In this document: piece after piece, positions 7,213 through 9,948 of the stretch | Position numbering within the stretch: the stretch's first letter is position 1 | How the letters are laid out: every line of letters starts with the position of its first letter | Assembly (NCBI GenBank): GCA_026706505.1 | Contig: JAPOYQ010000800.1 | Span: forward strand, 4,112-14,059 | Source: Gemmatimonadota bacterium | GTDB lineage: Bacteria > Latescibacterota > UBA2968 > UBA8231 | Reading direction: 5' to 3' | Length of the DNA: 9,948 nt | Notes under the pieces: model-generated | Told to the model about the DNA's origin: nothing | Databases searched by the model: none | What the model saw: only the letters and a program-made list of their open reading frames with translations | Made by a program: the position numbers and the translations under genes

Positions 7213-7845
7213 ATGAGCAAGATCAACACAGCGGTGATAACCGGACAACATGCCTTTGATGTGCCGGGATTTCACGGGTTGTTCAGGAGCATTCCCGAAA
7301 TTGATTTTTATCTACAGGATTTGGAGAACTTTGCTGCAGATGCTGGCAAAGTTCGGGAGCAGTACGACGTCCTCGTATTCTATAACTTTCATCGGCAGAC
7401 GCCCGACGAGGGGAGAGTTCGGGAAGCCATTGAACAACTGGGTGAAAATCAGGCGGGTATATTGGTGCTGCACCATGCCATCCTCGCGTTTCCGCAGTGG
7501 CAATTGTGGTCGGATCTGTGCGGCATTCAAGATCGCAGTTTCGATTTCAAGGTTGGCCAAAACCTGCATGTTGACGTCGTGGATCCGCAGCATCCCATCC
7601 TCCAAGGATTGGCTCCGTGGGAAATGGTGGATGAGACTTATATCATGGCGGATCCGGGAGACGACAGCGACTTGTTGTTGACCACCGATCACTCTGAGAG
7701 CATGAAAACGCTGGCGTGGGCTCGGCAGTACAAGAACGCTCGCGTGTTCTGTTGTCAGTCAGGGCACGACAATCAGGTCTTTGCCGATCCAAATTTCCGC
7801 ACGGTTATTGCGCGGGGTATTCAGTGGCTGGCGGGAAGGATTTAG
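7213..7845 (+). CDS. ThuA-like domain protein
   Basis: A 210-aa protein of the ThuA family, which has a class-I glutamine-amidotransferase-like fold and is linked to sugar (originally trehalose) utilisation; its chemistry is poorly defined. Visible signatures in order: YDVLVFYNFHRQ (51-62), GILVLHHAILAFPQW (82-96, the His-His and Trp typical of the family), DPQHPILQGL (124-133), MVDETY (138-143) and the C-terminal SGHDNQVFADPNFRTVIARG. Length matches compact ThuA proteins. No signal peptide or membrane segment. The ATG has a strong TAGGAGGG ribosome site. Seven bases separate it from the dehydrogenase gene, so the two are surely co-transcribed, suggesting joint oxidation and handling of a keto-sugar-like compound (inference). 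Confidence 0.9.
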   Translation: MSKINTAVITGQHAFDVPGFHGLFRSIPEIDFYLQDLENFAADAGKVREQYDVLVFYNFHRQTPDEGRVREAIEQLGENQAGILVLHHAILAFPQWQLWSDLCGIQDRSFDFKVGQNLHVDVVDPQHPILQGLAPWEMVDETYIMADPGDDSDLLLTTDHSESMKTLAWARQYKNARVFCCQSGHDNQVFADPNFRTVIARGIQWLAGRI

Positions 7846-7852
7846 GGGCGGA

Positions 7853-8803
7853 ATGCGGACGTTGAGCATTCAAGGCTTACCTGATAAGAGAAGGCAGAAA
7901 GTCCTCGTCCACGATTGGCCTGAGCCGGAGGGTCCAACCGGCAACGAATTCAAAACCGAGACGATCTACTCCGGGATAACAAACGGCACGGAACGCAATC
8001 AACTGATTGGCGGCAACTACGCTCCCAAAGATGAACAACTGCCTACCGGTGGCAACGGCTACCAAAATGTGGGACGGGTGATTGAGGTGGGGCCCGATGT
8101 CAGCGAACTACAGATTGGGGATGTGCTGTACATGAGTGCCCTCCACTCAGAGTACGTCATGATGCCAGAAGATGGCTTGCTCATCAAGCTGCCCGACTCG
8201 ATCGACCGCAAGGAGGCGGCGCTTTTCGGGATGACCAGCGTCGCTATGCGCACCTGTCGCAACGCCGAGTTGCAGATGGGAGAACGGGTGTTGATCGTGG
8301 GGGCTGGCATCATCGGTCAGGTCGCCGCACAGATTGCCACTGGCGTGGGAGCGCGCGTCACGCTTTGCGACATCAATGCCAACCGTCTGGAGATTGCCGA
8401 GCAGATTGGTGCGGCTGAAATCGTGCTGAATGTTGCAGGGGACGTATGGAAAAAAGAGATCGCTGACGGGACGTTCGACGCGGTGATTGACTTTGCCGGC
8501 GTCCCAGGCATGGAAGATCAGCTTATCAGTGCTGTGCGCCAGCGCGGCAGGGTGGTATTCATCGCTGGACGGGACAAAGTGACCTATACCTTTAACCTCG
8601 GTCAGGGACGCGAGATCCAGCTAAAACAAAACAGTCATTTTGATCGCGATGACCTGCAAAATCTGTGTCGTCTGGTCGACCGAGGGTTGGTGAAGATTGC
8701 ACCCTTAATCCGCGATGTCGTCCCGGTGAGCGAAGCCAAGCGCATCTATGACATGCTACGGGATACACCCGATGAACTGTTGGGGACGGTGTTCGTATGG
8801 TAG
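7853..8803 (+). CDS. Medium-chain (zinc-type) alcohol dehydrogenase-like oxidoreductase
   Basis: A 316-aa cytoplasmic medium-chain dehydrogenase. I chose ATG 7853, seven bases after the ThuA stop, with GGGGCGGA just before it; the frame is open further upstream inside the ThuA gene but that part is a shadow. The N-terminal GroES-like domain has SGITNGTE (40-47), GGNGYQNVGRVIEVG (66-80) and the IGDVLY segment. The Rossmann domain has GAGIIG at 150-155, and D173 ends the second strand, which favours NAD over NADP. Both the catalytic-zinc cysteine of classical alcohol dehydrogenases (GITNGTE here) and the structural four-cysteine lobe are absent. It resembles the shorter zinc-poor branch that includes BchC-like and sugar dehydrogenase-like proteins. 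Probable role: oxidising a polyol or hydroxy acid in the same pathway as the ThuA gene. Substrate unknown. Confidence 0.9.
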   Translation: MRTLSIQGLPDKRRQKVLVHDWPEPEGPTGNEFKTETIYSGITNGTERNQLIGGNYAPKDEQLPTGGNGYQNVGRVIEVGPDVSELQIGDVLYMSALHSEYVMMPEDGLLIKLPDSIDRKEAALFGMTSVAMRTCRNAELQMGERVLIVGAGIIGQVAAQIATGVGARVTLCDINANRLEIAEQIGAAEIVLNVAGDVWKKEIADGTFDAVIDFAGVPGMEDQLISAVRQRGRVVFIAGRDKVTYTFNLGQGREIQLKQNSHFDRDDLQNLCRLVDRGLVKIAPLIRDVVPVSEAKRIYDMLRDTPDELLGTVFVW

Positions 8804-8842
8804 GCGGATTTGGTTGCCTCGCCTTTGGGAATCCATGCCGTT

Positions 8843-9289
8843 ATGGTTGAGCTACCTTCGCACAAACCGGCCGGGTATCGCTGCCCGTTCTGCGCAATAG
8901 CAGACGGCGCGGAATCTGAGTTCACGGCTTGGCGCGATGAGCACGTTCTGGTGCAGATTGCGCTGCACTGGAGCCCGACCAACCCTGGCAAGGCGCTGGT
9001 GATCCCGCTGGCGCACCATGAGAACATCTACACGCTGCCCGACGAACTGGCCAGCCGCATCGCCCACATGGTGCGCCGCGTGGCAGTCGCCATCCGCACC
9101 GGGTATCCCTGCGACGGCGTAACGGTGCGACAAAACAACGAGCCGGCCGGCGGTCAGGACGTCTGGCATCTGCACACGCACGTGATCCCGCGGTACATCG
9201 GTGATGGGGCGTATCTGGGAGTGCCCGTGCGGGCCGACGATCGCGACCGCGCGCGCTACGCGGATCGCCTGCGCGAGCTTCTCGGGTAG
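8843..9289 (+). CDS. HIT-family (histidine triad) nucleotide-binding protein
   Basis: A 148-aa HIT protein, probably a nucleotide hydrolase or transferase of the Ap4A/Hint type. The histidine triad is H109-L-H111-T-H113 followed by VIPR; the middle His is the expected nucleophile. GKALVIPLAHHE (49-60) is the usual substrate-pocket strand. CPFC near residues 14-17 resembles the N-terminal zinc knuckle of many HIT proteins. I prefer ATG 8843. A TTG at 8810 would add 11 residues, but its purine-rich upstream stretch is too close to it. It lies 39 nt after the dehydrogenase stop and is likely the last gene of that operon, perhaps as an unrelated housekeeping passenger. Confidence 0.9.
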   Translation: MVELPSHKPAGYRCPFCAIADGAESEFTAWRDEHVLVQIALHWSPTNPGKALVIPLAHHENIYTLPDELASRIAHMVRRVAVAIRTGYPCDGVTVRQNNEPAGGQDVWHLHTHVIPRYIGDGAYLGVPVRADDRDRARYADRLRELLG

Positions 9290-9322
9290 GACGCTGGCGG
9301 AGGCGACAAGGGCGATGACTCG

Positions 9323-9948
9323 TCAGGGTGCGACGACCCTCTTGAGTCGATCTTCGAAATTATCGCTCATTCTGTATATCCATTTACGCCCACCCGTGTA
9401 CTTGACGATTAATCCCATTTTGTCAAGAGCACGGAGGTCGGTGCGTGCCGTCTCGTATGTGACGTTGTGGGATCGCCGGTGCCCATCTATGGTGTACGAG
9501 GTATCGGGGTGCTTCAGCATGTGCCCCAACAGGGCCACTTGGCGATGGTTTAGCACCAAGGCCGCATCAGAACCGCGCAGCATGGCTTCCAATTTGCTCG
9601 TCTCTCTGGCCTTGCGCGCCAAGTACGCGTGCAAGAGGCGGATCGAGTCTAAGATCACCCGCAGGTTGTAGTCGAGGAAATACGTGACGTCGTTGTCGTC
9701 GATCTCGGAGAACACGTACGCGCGAACGTACTGAGCGGGTGCCTTCTGAATAACCGCTGAAATGGAGAGGAACTCGGTCAGCCAGTACCCTGATCTCGCC
9801 ATGGACCAGTAGAACAGTGCTCGTGCGGTCCGTCCATTTCCATCGACAAACGGATGGTCGTAGCCGACCATGAAGTGGAGGAGGATGGCCTTGACGACCG
9901 GATGCAGGAATGGATCGGCCTCTGTGCGTCCATTGGCGAAATCCAAGA
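9323..9948 (-). CDS. Fic-domain protein with C-terminal winged-helix region (5' end cut by window edge)
   Basis: The last 207-208 residues of a Fic protein, a family that transfers AMP or other nucleotide moieties to a hydroxyl on target proteins. The full core motif HPFVDGNGRTAR lies at residues 31-42 of the fragment, with catalytic His, metal-binding Asp and Arg all intact. After the Fic helices, about residues 130-205 (NHRQVALLGHML to the stop) look like a winged-helix domain with an ARTDLRALDKMGLI recognition-helix segment, common in chromosomal Fic proteins. No inhibitory S/TxxxE[G/N] motif is seen here; it could lie in the missing N-terminus. The frame enters from beyond 9948, so the true start is unseen. 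It converges on the HIT gene with a 33-nt gap in which I see no hairpin terminator. Confidence 0.93.
   Translation of the reverse strand, partial: LDFANGRTEADPFLHPVVKAILLHFMVGYDHPFVDGNGRTARALFYWSMARSGYWLTEFLSISAVIQKAPAQYVRAYVFSEIDDNDVTYFLDYNLRVILDSIRLLHAYLARKARETSKLEAMLRGSDAALVLNHRQVALLGHMLKHPDTSYTIDGHRRSHNVTYETARTDLRALDKMGLIVKYTGGRKWIYRMSDNFEDRLKRVVAP

Noticed and set aside
9201..9671. Plus-strand open frame spanning the HIT gene end and the Fic gene
   Set aside because: It runs through two well-supported genes in other frames and shows no domain.
1..9948. CRISPR array, tRNA, rRNA or insertion-sequence ends
   Set aside because: No regularly spaced repeats, cloverleaf-like sequence, ribosomal sequence, transposase frame or terminal inverted repeats were seen.

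Overview
The window is bacterial DNA with tightly packed genes, and it cuts a gene at each end. It is GC-rich overall, with a visibly more AT-rich patch at about 2840-4760. Nothing in it fixes the taxon. A Pnkp/Hen1 RNA-repair pair next to a run of enolase-superfamily, ThuA, creatininase-family and zinc-type dehydrogenase genes fits a free-living or host-associated heterotroph, such as the uncultured Chloroflexota or Poribacteria/Latescibacteria-like lineages. That placement is inference only.

Left block (minus strand, 1-2838): a bacterial RNA-repair operon. hen1 (2838-1459), a 3'-terminal RNA ribose 2'-O-methyltransferase, overlaps by 8 nt the GTG start of pnkp (1466 to beyond position 1). 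Pnkp is a 5'-kinase / 2',3'-phosphatase / adenylyltransferase. Its kinase and phosphatase domains are complete here, and the window edge cuts it just as the ligase domain begins. The two proteins heal, methylate and seal RNAs cut by ribotoxins.

Middle block (plus strand, 2839-7036): after a 242-bp divergent intergenic region come an alpha/beta hydrolase (3081-3956), a creatininase-family gene broken by a frameshift (3960-4762), and two consecutive enolase-superfamily genes (4820-5830 and 5849-7036). The break in the creatininase gene coincides with a perfect 16-bp inverted repeat that carries a third copy of half the arm, a pattern expected from a template switch. A near-consensus sigma70-type promoter (TTGACA, 17 nt, TATACT) sits on the stop codon of the broken gene and would drive the enolase pair on its own. 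The first enolase-superfamily protein has lost or changed most canonical active-site residues. The second keeps its metal ligands.

Right block (plus strand, 7213-9289): a ThuA-like gene, a medium-chain zinc-type dehydrogenase (7-nt gap) and a HIT-family gene form a compact probable operon. With the middle block they look like an accessory catabolic island for sugars, sugar acids or small amides. No substrate can be read from the sequence.

Right edge (minus strand, 9948-9323): the C-terminal part of a Fic-domain protein with a complete HPFxDGNGR motif and a probable winged-helix tail, convergent with the HIT gene.
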